From Candidatus Aminicenantes bacterium UBA876 (GTDB lineage Bacteria > Acidobacteriota > Aminicenantia > UBA2199), in contig DBFQ01000013.1 of the NCBI GenBank assembly GCA_002294665.1, forward strand, positions 1 through 11,461: a stretch of 11,461 bases of DNA, given 5' to 3'. Made by a program: the position numbers and the translations under genes. Positions 1 through 7,030 of this stretch are shown piece by piece (position 1 is the stretch's first letter; each line of letters begins with the position of its first letter). The notes under the pieces were generated by a model. It was not told the origin of the DNA. It searched no databases and saw nothing but the letters and a program-made list of their open reading frames with translations.

Positions 1-350
1 CGCAGGTTCGGCACGCGTTCCAGCATGCGGCGAACCGCTTCACGGTAGCCATTGCGGTCGTTCTGGGTTCTTGTCGCCCTCACCGCCGGTCCGCGGCTGC
101 GGTTCAATACCTTGAAATGGATTCCGGTCGCATCCGCCGCCCGCGGCATGATGCCGCCGAACACGTCGATTTCGTGTACCAGGTGCCCTTTGGCGATTCC
201 CCCGATGGACGGATTGCAGGACATCTGCCCGATGCATTCCAATTGCTGGGTGACCAAAACCGTTTCCACGCCCATCCGCGCAGCGGCCGCCGCCGCTTCG
301 ACACCGGCATGACCGGCACCGATCACCACGATCCGATCTGATTTTTCCAC
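1..350 (-). CDS. mnmG: tRNA uridine-5-carboxymethylaminomethyl modification enzyme MnmG, N-terminal part
   Basis: MnmG (GidA) is the FAD-binding partner of MnmE. Together they install the carboxymethylaminomethyl (or aminomethyl) group at C5 of wobble U34 in tRNAs reading split codon boxes. About 116 codons are in the window; the 3' end runs off the left edge. Reading from a GTG at 350, residues 8-17 are [10 protein letters not shown], the dinucleotide-binding glycine loop. This is followed by family blocks such as [18 protein letters not shown] and [11 protein letters not shown], which match MnmG throughout. GTG is preferred because it sits 2 nt after the mnmE stop, gives the usual short lead-in to the glycine motif, and no in-frame ATG lies just upstream. 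The ribosome site is weak (GGGAAA), so translation is probably coupled to mnmE. The family assignment is close to certain; the exact start is likely. Confidence 0.95.
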   Translation of the reverse strand, partial: MEKSDRIVVIGAGHAGVEAAAAAARMGVETVLVTQQLECIGQMSCNPSIGGIAKGHLVHEIDVFGGIMPRAADATGIHFKVLNRSRGPAVRATRTQNDRNGYREAVRRMLERVPNL

Positions 351-352
351 GG

Positions 353-1735
353 CTATTTCCCGATGCAGAAACGCGAAAACACCGCTTCAATGACATCCCC
401 CGCGGTGATTTCTCCAGTCAGGCGCCCGATGCAGTCCAGCGCCCGGCGCAATTCCTCAGCCAGCAATTCCACCCCGGGATTCCCCTGTTCCAGGCCGGCA
501 CAGATGCGGTTCAAACGCTCCTCCAGGTCACGCAGCAGTTCCCGTTGACGCGCGGACACGGAAAAATCGTTTTCCCTGCGGGCCAGCCCACGCACCCGTC
601 GGCGCAGAAACTGGCGCACCATTGGCAGGTCCGGATCATTCAAGGCGCAGACCTCGCAATAGTCATCAGCTCCATGGAGTTCCCGGATCCGTTTCACCAC
701 ATCGTCATCGGCGCGATCCATTTTTGTCGCCACAACCAGCCGGCAATGACCAGAGGTCATGCGATTCATCTCTGAATCCGCCGCGCTCATGGGTCGCGAC
801 GCATCCACCAGGAACAAGACGGCGTCCGCCGACTGCAGGCGCTCCACGCCGCGGCGGATGCCCCTGGATTCCAGTTCATCCAAGGATTCGCTCTCCCAAC
901 CCGCCACATCGGTCAGGTTCACGGGGAATCCGTCCATATAGATGGTTTCCGTCAGAAAATCCCGCGTGGTGCCCGGCCGGCTGGAAACAAGCGCGCGCTC
1001 CTGCCCCAGCAGGCGGTTGAACAATGTTGACTTCCCCGCGTTCACCCGTCCGGCGATCACCACATTCAATCCATGAGCGAGAATCTCGTTGAACGGGGCG
1101 TGCTCCAGGATGACGCCGATTTCATCACGCGCGCGTTTGACCTCGTCCAGCACCGGAATGGAACCGATATGCTGTTCTTCGGCGAACTCGATCTCCGATT
1201 CCAGCGCGGCTCCAAGTTCAATCAGGTGTCCGCGCAGGCGTACCATGCGCCGGGACAACGCCCCATCCAGGGATGAAAGCGCCAGGCGTGCCCCATCCAG
1301 GGTGCGGGCATGGATCAGGGCATTGACCGCCTCGGCCTGAATGAGGTCGACGCGGCGGTTGCGAAACGCGCGCAAGGTGAACTCTCCGGCTTCGGCGCGG
1401 CGCGCCCCGGCCGAAAACAGCGCGGCGAGCAGACGATCCACCAGTACAGGAGAACCGTGCAGTGAAATCTCGACCAGATCTTCACCCGTATAGGAATTGG
1501 GCGCGGGGAAAACCGTCACCACCGCCTGATCCAATGGCTGCCCCTCGATTACCAGGCCGACGCGGGTCGCGCGACGGGGACGGGGAAACTGCGGCAGTTC
1601 CGGTGCACAGGCGCGGGCGAGTTCAAGCGCCCGCGGGCCCGATACGCGGACCACCGCCAACCCGCTGATCCCCGGTGGTGTAGACAACGCCGCGATGGTA
1701 TCGCTGTCCAGCCAGAGATCGACTTGTCGCCTCAC
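353..1735 (-). CDS. mnmE: tRNA modification GTPase MnmE
   Basis: MnmE is the potassium-activated GTPase that binds a formyl-folate cofactor and works with MnmG in tRNA U34 modification. The protein has 460 residues, normal for the family. The N-terminal folate-binding/dimerisation domain spans about 10-125 ([11 protein letters not shown] near the start, [11 protein letters not shown] at 118-128). A helical domain flanks the G domain (about 222-385). G1 is GRVNAGKS (229-236), keeping the Asn that binds potassium in E. coli MnmE. The switch I region has PGTTRD (254-259). G3 is DVAG (276-279) where DTAG is usual, and G4 is TKMD (337-340) where NKxD is usual. The counterpart of catalytic E282 appears to be E289 in DELE. 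The C-terminal CIGK, with its conserved Cys, is intact. The GTG start overlaps the khpB stop as GTGA, indicating translational coupling. Confidence 0.97.
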   Translation of the reverse strand: MRRQVDLWLDSDTIAALSTPPGISGLAVVRVSGPRALELARACAPELPQFPRPRRATRVGLVIEGQPLDQAVVTVFPAPNSYTGEDLVEISLHGSPVLVDRLLAALFSAGARRAEAGEFTLRAFRNRRVDLIQAEAVNALIHARTLDGARLALSSLDGALSRRMVRLRGHLIELGAALESEIEFAEEQHIGSIPVLDEVKRARDEIGVILEHAPFNEILAHGLNVVIAGRVNAGKSTLFNRLLGQERALVSSRPGTTRDFLTETIYMDGFPVNLTDVAGWESESLDELESRGIRRGVERLQSADAVLFLVDASRPMSAADSEMNRMTSGHCRLVVATKMDRADDDVVKRIRELHGADDYCEVCALNDPDLPMVRQFLRRRVRGLARRENDFSVSARQRELLRDLEERLNRICAGLEQGNPGVELLAEELRRALDCIGRLTGEITAGDVIEAVFSRFCIGK

Positions 1736-2343
1736 TTGGGACGAATGGTTATCACCTTGAGAAAATGATCGCCATTACTGACCGATTCCAGGTCGGCGTA
1801 CTTGTTGATGGTCATGTGCACGATGCGACGCTCGAACGGGTTGAGCTCCTTTAACTCCAGCGGTTGGCCGGCACTCTTCACTTCGCGGGCAAAGCGATGG
1901 GCCAACTGGGTCAACTCCCGCTCGCGCTGCCGGCGGAAATTCTCGCATTCGCAAAAGATTTTCTTTTCCACGCCGGCTGAAAAGAGACGGTTCAACAGGT
2001 ATTGCACCGCGTTGAGCAGGTTGCCGTTCTGGTAAAGCATCAGGCGGTAGTCCCTGCCCGTGAAATGCACCATGACGTGTTCATCGAACTCCTGCACGGA
2101 TGATTTCAATTGCAGGCCCATGGCGTCGATCAACTGTTTCACAAAGCGCTCCAGCGCGGGCAGCGCTGCTTCCTCAACCGCCCACGCCCGGATGCAGATC
2201 TCGCGTTTCTGGCGACCGAAAAAGCGGGTTTTTTCGGTGACGATTTCGTATTTCAAATCTTCTTCCGCTACACCGAGATCTATGGAAGCCTGCAACAACG
2301 CGTCTTTGAGGGTATTGGCAAAAAACTCCTTTTTTTCACTCAT
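1732..2343 (-). CDS. khpB: Jag/KhpB family RNA-binding protein (Jag-N, KH, R3H)
   Basis: This is a cytoplasmic RNA-binding protein of the Jag/KhpB/EloR family. In other bacteria it pairs with KhpA and affects cell elongation and sRNA or mRNA levels. The product has 203 residues. A Jag-N domain lies at about 5-52, with KTRFFGRQKRE resembling the usual Jag-N end. A KH domain lies at about 60-135, and an R3H domain at about 138-203 with RRIVH (R-x-x-x-H), a run of Arg/Glu before it, and LKVITIRP near the end. The KH GxxG loop reads YQNG instead, so its first glycine is missing, though the following NAVQYLLN helix is family-like. The ATG at 2343 overlaps the yidC stop as ATGA. The same frame is open further upstream, but that part lies over yidC and has no family similarity. 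The stop overlaps the mnmE start. Confidence 0.93.
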   Translation of the reverse strand: MSEKKEFFANTLKDALLQASIDLGVAEEDLKYEIVTEKTRFFGRQKREICIRAWAVEEAALPALERFVKQLIDAMGLQLKSSVQEFDEHVMVHFTGRDYRLMLYQNGNLLNAVQYLLNRLFSAGVEKKIFCECENFRRQRERELTQLAHRFAREVKSAGQPLELKELNPFERRIVHMTINKYADLESVSNGDHFLKVITIRPK

Positions 2344-4118
2344 GGCTTCTTGATTCCTTTTTTGCGTTTTAATGTTTTCTGCTGGCGATCTTCCTCTTTT
2401 TTGCGCGTGTAGATCTGCTTGTTGATAATATGCTGCTGACCCAGTTGCAACACGTTCGACACCGCCCAGTACAGGGTCAGGCCGCTGGGAAGATTGGCCA
2501 CGAAAATGGTGATCACCACCGGCATGATGTACATCATCTTTTTCTGCGCGCCTTCGCCGCTGGAAGGTGTCATCTTCTGCAGGATGATCTGGGTGATCCC
2601 CATCAGAATCGGCAACACGTAATACGGGTCTTTCAACGAAAGGTCGCGGATCCACAACACCCAGGGTTCATGGCGCACGGAGATGGATACGGCCAGCAGG
2701 CGGAACAACCCCCAGAGAATCGGCAACTGCAACAACAGGGGCAGGCACCCCCCGGCGGGATTGACTTTTTCCTGTTTGTACAGCGCCATCATCTCCATGT
2801 TCATTTTCTGACGCTGTTCCGGATCCTTGGGATTGCGGTATTTCTTTTTTATGGCCTTGATCTTGGGCTGCAGGGTCTGCATTTTGGCCATGGATACGCT
2901 GGAGGAATAGGTGAGCGGGAAGAGGATCAGCTTGAGGAAAAAGGTGAAGATGACAATCGCCCAGCCGTAATTGGGCACAAACCGATGGACCAGGTTGATG
3001 CCCTGCAGCATGATTTTGGCAATGGAACCGAACCAGCCATACTCAATGACCTTGTTGACGCGATCAAACCGCTCGCTCACCCCGGCCAGGACATCTTCGT
3101 CCTTGGGTCCCATGTAAACCGGGCCCGGATTCACGACGGTCATGTAGGCATGAAGAATTGGCTTGTTTTTGTCCGAGCGATCACGGATCAGGTTCCAACG
3201 CACCTCCGTATCTTTACCGGAGGTGTCAAAGATGGCGGCGAAATAGGTGGTTTCGTAAGCGGCCCAGTAGTACCGCCCACTCAGTCCGCCCTGGGCCGTT
3301 TCAATTTTCGGGTCGTCGATGGTTGGCAATACCTTTTCCTTTGCGAAAACCACGGAGCTGATATCCGATCCGTCGTAAGCGCCGATTTTCAGCCCCGCCT
3401 GCATGGCGCGTTCCGGATTGCGCTCATTTTCCAGGTCCGGCCCGAACACCAGCGGCGCCGCCTCTTGTTTGCCGTCACGCAGGACCTGAACATCCAGGTC
3501 GATCACGTAGGAATCGGGCTGGAAACGGAAGGTTTTGCGCACATAAACGCCGGAAGCGGCTTCGGCGAACTCAAAAGCCACTTCCCCGCCTTCTTTGCCC
3601 ACCCGCAGCGTTTCCGTGGCCGACGTGCGGTACAATTCCCCGTTCAAACGCCGAAAAACCTCATCTCCGGAAAACGGTTCAAAATGAAACGGATAGATGC
3701 CGAAGTCTTCCGCGCTGCGAGCCACCAGGTCGAGGGGGTTTTTTTCATCGTCCAGGTAGTTTTTCAACACCAGGGACTTCAATGCCGCCCCGCGGGGGGT
3801 AAACACGGCGGTAAACACATCGTTTTCCACCACCACATCGGCTTCCGCTTGGCCGCGGATATCCGCGTCGACCTGTACCGGCGGGTTTTCCTCAACGGTG
3901 TCTGCACCTTCCCGGGCCTTTTTCGAAAACAGGGAAGAGACATCGCTCTCACGTCGCGGTTCGCCGGCGGCGGCATCTTCCGTGCCCGGGGCGGGAGTGG
4001 CGGCCCTCCGGGCCTCCACCGATCCGTTCTGCGGCGGCTTCGGCCCCAGAAAGTACTGGTAAACGGAAATGACGATAATCGACAGGGCAATGGCCAGAAT
4101 CAGTCGTTTTGTATCCAT
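2340..4118 (-). CDS. yidC: Membrane protein insertase YidC (long, Gram-negative type)
   Basis: YidC inserts and folds inner-membrane proteins, alone or with SecYEG. The 592-residue protein begins with a transmembrane segment at about 5-24, followed by a charged, low-complexity linker to about 90. A large periplasmic beta domain spans about 95-345. The conserved five-helix insertase core covers about 360-570, with the blocks [35 protein letters not shown] and [11 protein letters not shown]. The charged groove residue (Arg366 in E. coli) is Lys396 here, in [11 protein letters not shown], so the positive charge is kept. The C-terminal tail (about 572-592) is strongly basic and could contact the ribosome. 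A GAGGTG ribosome site precedes the ATG inside yidD, and the start overlaps yidD by 19 nt. The long periplasmic domain argues for a diderm host. Confidence 0.98.
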   Translation of the reverse strand: MDTKRLILAIALSIIVISVYQYFLGPKPPQNGSVEARRAATPAPGTEDAAAGEPRRESDVSSLFSKKAREGADTVEENPPVQVDADIRGQAEADVVVENDVFTAVFTPRGAALKSLVLKNYLDDEKNPLDLVARSAEDFGIYPFHFEPFSGDEVFRRLNGELYRTSATETLRVGKEGGEVAFEFAEAASGVYVRKTFRFQPDSYVIDLDVQVLRDGKQEAAPLVFGPDLENERNPERAMQAGLKIGAYDGSDISSVVFAKEKVLPTIDDPKIETAQGGLSGRYYWAAYETTYFAAIFDTSGKDTEVRWNLIRDRSDKNKPILHAYMTVVNPGPVYMGPKDEDVLAGVSERFDRVNKVIEYGWFGSIAKIMLQGINLVHRFVPNYGWAIVIFTFFLKLILFPLTYSSSVSMAKMQTLQPKIKAIKKKYRNPKDPEQRQKMNMEMMALYKQEKVNPAGGCLPLLLQLPILWGLFRLLAVSISVRHEPWVLWIRDLSLKDPYYVLPILMGITQIILQKMTPSSGEGAQKKMMYIMPVVITIFVANLPSGLTLYWAVSNVLQLGQQHIINKQIYTRKKEEDRQQKTLKRKKGIKKP

Positions 4119-4348
4119 GTTTGCAACACCTCGGTTTTCTCGGGAACAGGATCATATCCTCCGGGATGGAACGGATGACACTTGAGCAGGCGCACCAGGG
4201 CCAGCCAGGAACCACGCAGGGCGCCGAAACGCTGGATGGCGCCGGCCGCGTATTCGGAACAAGTGGGCACAAAGCGGCAATGATTCCCCAGCATTGGAGA
4301 CAGGAACCGCTTGTACATCTTCAGAAAAGCCAGTAACAGAAATCTCAT
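4100..4348 (-). CDS. yidD: Membrane protein insertion efficiency factor YidD
   Basis: YidD is a small, inner-membrane-associated protein that helps YidC-dependent insertion. It is usually encoded between rnpA and yidC, as here. The 82-residue product carries the whole family signature: [15 protein letters not shown] at about 24-38, then G-x-x-x-G-x-x-L, and [13 protein letters not shown] at about 57-69. All signature cysteines are present. The N-terminal 20 residues form an amphipathic or hydrophobic segment ([17 protein letters not shown]) typical of the family. The ATG overlaps the rnpA stop as ATGA, and the last 19 nt overlap yidC. Length and motifs are normal. Confidence 0.96.
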   Translation of the reverse strand: MRFLLLAFLKMYKRFLSPMLGNHCRFVPTCSEYAAGAIQRFGALRGSWLALVRLLKCHPFHPGGYDPVPEKTEVLQTWIQND

Positions 4349-4694
4349 TTCCGGTAATTGACCCGGATGAGCGCATCGACAAAGAGGCGCTCAACCTCAT
4401 CTCTCTCGTCATGCCCGAACCGCTGCTTGATCACCACCCACAAATCATGCGGTGTTTCAAGCAATTCTCTGTGATTCCGGAACAACTCCTTCATGACGCG
4501 TTTTGTATAGTTGCGCTGGACCGATGAACCGACGCGTCGATTTACCGAAACGGCAAACCGGTGGAATGGCAGTGAACTCCTGAGGTAGTAGAAAAAAAAA
4601 GCCGGTTCCGGATCCGCACGGCATGTTTTAACATGCGGCGGAAATCATCTCCGCGGCGAATCCTCTGGGAACGGGGAAAGCGGCGTGATTCCAT
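4345..4694 (-). CDS. rnpA: Ribonuclease P protein component, split by a -1 frameshift
   Basis: RnpA is the protein subunit of RNase P, which trims the 5' leader of pre-tRNAs. The ATG at 4694 overlaps the rpmH stop (TAATG). That frame gives [20 protein letters not shown], a typical RnpA start, then reaches the T9 tract (4600-4592) and would end at TAA 4544-4542 after 50 residues. The frame one base back from the tract continues the family without a break: [19 protein letters not shown], then RNYTKR (61-66 of the restored protein, the RNxxKR element), and ends at 4345. The joined product would have 116 residues, a normal RnpA length. One extra T, or a -1 slip on T TTT TTT, restores it. Either the base count is wrong, the gene is truly broken, or expression relies on ribosomal or RNA-polymerase slippage. 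The family is clear from both halves. Confidence 0.88.
4592..4600 (-). other. Nine-T homopolymer (slippery tract) at the rnpA frame break
   Basis: On the coding strand the bases are CGG CTT TTT TTT TCT in the initiating frame. The heptamer T TTT TTT fits the X XXY YYZ pattern of -1 ribosomal slippery sites. After a -1 slip the next codons are TTC TAC TAC CTC, the frame that encodes the rest of RnpA. A run of nine T is also long enough for RNA polymerase slippage, which could add a U and restore the frame in part of the transcripts. It is equally a common place for a sequencing length error. Confidence 0.6.
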
Positions 4695-4828
4695 TACAAG
4701 ACCAGCCGCTTGCGCCCTTTGCGGCGTCGACTGCTCAGAACGGCCCGCCCCCCCCGAGTGGCCATGCGCGCCCGAAAACCATGGGTCTTCTTGCGTTTCA
4801 AGTTATTCGGCTGGAAAGTTCTTTTCAC
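4694..4828 (-). CDS. rpmH: 50S ribosomal protein L34
   Basis: L34 is a small basic protein of the large ribosomal subunit. The 44 codons give a near-universal L34: [20 protein letters not shown], then [20 protein letters not shown] and a short hydrophobic end (LVL). The start is GTG, placed 5 nt after an AGAGG ribosome site (GAGAGG at 4834-4839). ATG is more usual, but the family N-terminus leaves no other choice. An 8-G run inside the gene (C8 on the plus strand, 4748-4755) is read in the correct frame. It is the first gene of the minus-strand cluster, about 30 nt below the promoter at 4862-4890, and its stop overlaps the rnpA start by one base. Confidence 0.97.
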   Translation of the reverse strand: MKRTFQPNNLKRKKTHGFRARMATRGGRAVLSSRRRKGRKRLVL

Positions 4829-4861
4829 AATAACCTCTCAAACCTGCGATTGTAAGAGCCC

Positions 4862-4890
4862 ATATTACTGAAATGCGCGGGTTTTGTCAA
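4862..4890 (-). promoter_or_regulatory. Sigma70-type promoter for the rpmH-rnpA-yidD-yidC-khpB-mnmE-mnmG cluster
   Basis: On the minus strand a perfect -35 TTGACA (4885-4890) is separated by exactly 17 bp from a -10 TAATAT (4862-4867), one base off consensus. Transcription would start near 4855, leaving a leader of about 28 nt before the rpmH GTG. The position directly upstream of a ribosomal-protein gene, and the strength of the match, make this a likely strong housekeeping promoter. Confidence 0.8.
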
Positions 4891-4915
4891 GTAAAGATGC
4901 ATGATGAATGTACAA

Positions 4916-4937
4916 CCCGCGGTCACCGCCCGCCGGG
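4916..4937 (-). terminator. Possible weak terminator after the partner-switch operon
   Basis: On the minus strand, about 25 nt after the phosphatase stop, CCCGGCGG can pair with CCGCGGG around a 7-nt loop. The result is a GC-only stem of seven pairs with one bulged base. What follows is TTGTACATT, which is only a poor U tract, so the site may be a weak or factor-assisted terminator, or simply GC-rich sequence. It lies between the phosphatase stop (4962) and the rpmH promoter, where a terminator would be expected. Confidence 0.3.
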
Positions 4938-4961
4938 AGTGGCTGATTGTGCTCCGCAGTT

Positions 4962-6209
4962 TCAGCGGGACTTGAGCACCAACAGGGTGAAATCGTCGCG
5001 GGAAATGCGGCCGGCTGTAAAACCGTCGATGGCGGCGATGATCCGGTCGGTCAGAGCGCGGGCACCCAGTTCCCGATGCGCGAGTGTGATCTCCTCCAGG
5101 CGTTCCCGTCCGAACTCTTGCCCGGCTTCGTTTTCAGCCTCGATCACTCCGTCCGTGAACGCCACGATGATCTCTCCCGGCTGCATGACGAACTCTTCCT
5201 GTTCGTATTCGGCATCCGGGACGAATCCGGCCAGGAATCCCCCGCGCTCAAGGCGCCGCACCCGGCCTTGCGTGTCGACATGAAAAGGCGGCTCGTGGCC
5301 CGCGTTCACACAGGTCACCCTGCGCGCGCGTCCGTCCAGGAGCATCCAGAAGACCGTTATGAAGCGGTTGCAATGGGTAAAATCGCAGATCAGGGAATTG
5401 GCTTTGGCCATGAAGCGCGAGGATGAGGACACGAAAAGGTCGTTCACCACATGGAATACGGCCTGAGATGACGCCGCCAGCAAAGCCGCGGGCAATCCCT
5501 TGCCTTCCACGTCCGCGATCAGGATGGCGTGCCCGTCACGCCGCGGGCCGAGGATATCGTAGTAATCGCCGCCGACCTCATGGATGGGACGATACTCCAC
5601 GCACAGATCGAAATGATCCAGCGAGGGAATCGCCTGGGGCAGCAAGGATTGCTGAATGTCTCGCGCAATCGATATCTCGTGCTCAATGCGCTGACTTTCG
5701 ATCAGGCGGTTGACCATGATGGTGTTGTTGACGGCGATCATGGCGAAACGGGCGATAAAGCCGGCCAGTTCCAGGTCTTCTTCACTCAGTTCACGGCTGT
5801 TGAACTTCAATCCCAAACCGACCAGAACGGGCCTGCCGCTCGATTCGACAGGAATCAGGTAATGAATCCGATGCTTCAACAATTGCTTGCGAATCTCTTG
5901 TTCCCGCGGCAATTCCTCAACCCGGCAAACGGCGCTATTCAAGATCAGTGTATCCAGGCACTTGCTGATCGGGTTTTCTTTCTCCCCGCCCGATGAAAAG
6001 CCGCGTTTGCGGAATATTCCGTTCTCCTGGTCGTAAAGCAGAATGCGCGAAATCCCCAATTGCCCCATAATGGTGGAGAAAAATACCCGGATGACATGAT
6101 CGATATCGAAAGAGGAATACAGCGTGGCAGAAAATTCGGAAATAGAATTGAACTGCAGGCGTTTGAGTTTCAACTCGCGGATCAGTCGACCGCTTCCCGC
6201 TTCTTCCAT
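4962..6209 (-). CDS. GAF-PP2C serine phosphatase, RsbU/SpoIIE type
   Basis: This is a metal-dependent protein phosphatase of the type that dephosphorylates STAS anti-anti-sigma factors. Its likely substrate is the neighbouring STAS protein. The 415-residue protein has a GAF-like sensory domain at about 25-165, a helical linker with ARDIQQSLLP (182-191) characteristic of this class, and a SpoIIE/PP2C domain at about 200-413. The metal-binding acidic motifs are all visible: EVGGDYYDI (D215), ADVEGKG (D233), NAGHEPP, FTDGVIEAEN (D353) and DDFTLLVLK (D405/D406). No signal peptide or membrane span is seen, so it is probably cytosolic, with GAF receiving the signal. The ATG at 6209 overlaps the end of the RsbW-like gene by 28 nt, suggesting coupling. 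It is the last gene of its operon. Confidence 0.92.
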   Translation of the reverse strand: MEEAGSGRLIRELKLKRLQFNSISEFSATLYSSFDIDHVIRVFFSTIMGQLGISRILLYDQENGIFRKRGFSSGGEKENPISKCLDTLILNSAVCRVEELPREQEIRKQLLKHRIHYLIPVESSGRPVLVGLGLKFNSRELSEEDLELAGFIARFAMIAVNNTIMVNRLIESQRIEHEISIARDIQQSLLPQAIPSLDHFDLCVEYRPIHEVGGDYYDILGPRRDGHAILIADVEGKGLPAALLAASSQAVFHVVNDLFVSSSSRFMAKANSLICDFTHCNRFITVFWMLLDGRARRVTCVNAGHEPPFHVDTQGRVRRLERGGFLAGFVPDAEYEQEEFVMQPGEIIVAFTDGVIEAENEAGQEFGRERLEEITLAHRELGARALTDRIIAAIDGFTAGRISRDDFTLLVLKSR

Positions 6210-6619
6210 TTGATCATCTCACAGGTGTTGAGCCCGTTGCGGGAAGAATATTCCACGGAGTCCATGATCTTGCGCATCAACTGGACTCCCAGTCCACCCT
6301 TGCGTTTCTGTTTGATCAGGTTTTCCACGTTGACTTCAGCCGGATCCAGTTCGGGCGCAATGCCGGCATAGATGATGCGAATCTTCACTCCCGCCGCGGC
6401 GGTAAAAAACTCGATTCGGATGTCCCGCAATTTTTCGTAACGATACGAATGTTTGATCACGTTGGTGATCGCCTCGTCAACGGCGAGGGCAATCTGCTGC
6501 ACTTCCTTGTCGGGAAACTCGAGGACCCGGACCACATGCCGGGTCAGGTCGACCACCATTTTCAGCAGTTCCGTGCTGGCCGGTATGGTGACAATCAGAT
6601 CCGCCTCGCCCTTGAACAT
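6182..6619 (-). CDS. RsbW-like anti-sigma/serine kinase with degenerate ATP site
   Basis: This is a GHKL-fold protein (HATPase_c_2 type) of the RsbW/SpoIIAB class, which binds a sigma factor or other target and phosphorylates its STAS antagonist. With ATG at 6619 it has 145 residues, the usual size. The start aligns with RsbW N-termini and falls 1 nt after the upstream stop. An alternative ATG at 6673 would add 18 basic residues over the neighbouring gene. The N box is AVDEAITNVIKHSY (E49, N53). The G2 region, GGLGVQLMRKIMD at about 108-120, is well conserved. The G1 box is not: where D-x-G-x-G is expected the sequence is YAGIA (Y84, G86), so the Asp that contacts adenine and the second Gly are lost. 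ATP binding or kinase activity may therefore be weak or absent. Confidence 0.87.
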   Translation of the reverse strand: MFKGEADLIVTIPASTELLKMVVDLTRHVVRVLEFPDKEVQQIALAVDEAITNVIKHSYRYEKLRDIRIEFFTAAAGVKIRIIYAGIAPELDPAEVNVENLIKQKRKGGLGVQLMRKIMDSVEYSSRNGLNTCEMIKWKKREAVD

Positions 6620-6620
6620 G

Positions 6621-6965
6621 CTAAGCAAACGCTTGAATGGCCGTTTCCTCGTCCTTGAGAAAATCGTAGACATCGGTAAAACCCACCAGGTCGAAAATAT
6701 CGTATACCTGGTTTTTTACACAACATAGCTTGATGTCGCCGGCGTTTTCCCGGATTTCATCCAGGTATCCCATAATCACTCCCATGCCCGCTGAGCTGAT
6801 ATAGTCGAGGTTTTCGCAATTGATCACGATCCTCATCACCCGGGTTTCCATGATGCGCCGGATTTCCTGTTCAAAACGCTCCACATTGTGGGCGTCCAGA
6901 TGACCCCGTGGATAGATCACGGCCACTTTATCCAGAATGCGGGAACGCAATTGAAAGTGCTTCAT
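6621..6965 (-). CDS. STAS-domain anti-anti-sigma factor (RsbV/SpoIIAA-like)
   Basis: This small STAS protein would bind the RsbW-like partner when unphosphorylated and so free the partner's target. The product has 114 residues, a single STAS domain. RGHLDAHN lies at about 20-27, and the phosphorylation loop NLDYISSAGMGVIM places S58 at the position of Ser58 of B. subtilis SpoIIAA. The ATG at 6965 is chosen because GAGGTGAG lies just upstream and the protein then starts where STAS domains do. The frame is open to 6998, but that extension is poor. It is the first gene of a three-gene operon with the RsbW-like gene and the phosphatase, downstream of the promoter at 6997-7025. Confidence 0.92.
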   Translation of the reverse strand: MKHFQLRSRILDKVAVIYPRGHLDAHNVERFEQEIRRIMETRVMRIVINCENLDYISSAGMGVIMGYLDEIRENAGDIKLCCVKNQVYDIFDLVGFTDVYDFLKDEETAIQAFA

Positions 6966-6996
6966 CGACTCACCTCGAATCGGTCTGTTCGCGGCC

Positions 6997-7025
6997 ATTG
7001 TAATGAATCAGCCGCATGATTGCAA
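6997..7025 (-). promoter_or_regulatory. Sigma70-like promoter of the partner-switch operon
   Basis: On the minus strand TTGCAA (7020-7025) and TACAAT (6997-7002) are spaced by 17 bp. Each is close to the -35 and -10 consensus. The pair lies in the 65-bp gap between the acpS stop and the STAS gene and would start RNA near 6990, about 25 nt before the ATG at 6965 and upstream of its good ribosome site. Confidence 0.6.
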
Positions 7026-7030
7026 TCGGC

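Noticed and set aside
353..396. mnmG starting upstream inside mnmE
   Set aside because: No in-frame ATG, GTG or TTG with a ribosome site was found just upstream; GTG 350 gives the normal N-terminus.
1732..2655. khpB extended upstream to give 307 residues
   Set aside because: The extra part overlaps the yidC coding sequence and has no Jag-family similarity. The ATG at 2343 with ATGA overlap gives the standard N-terminus.
2430..4178. Long plus-strand open frame (582 codons) opposite yidC
   Set aside because: It is rich in His, Gln and Gly, lacks domain motifs, and lies antisense to a certain yidC. It is a product of codon bias on the other strand.
4748..4755. C8 run in rpmH as a second frameshift
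   Set aside because: The L34 reading frame is intact across it and matches the family, so no shift is needed.
6182..6673. RsbW-like gene starting at ATG 6673
   Set aside because: The added 18 residues overlap the STAS gene and extend beyond the family N-terminus; ATG 6619 fits family alignment. The earlier start cannot be fully excluded.
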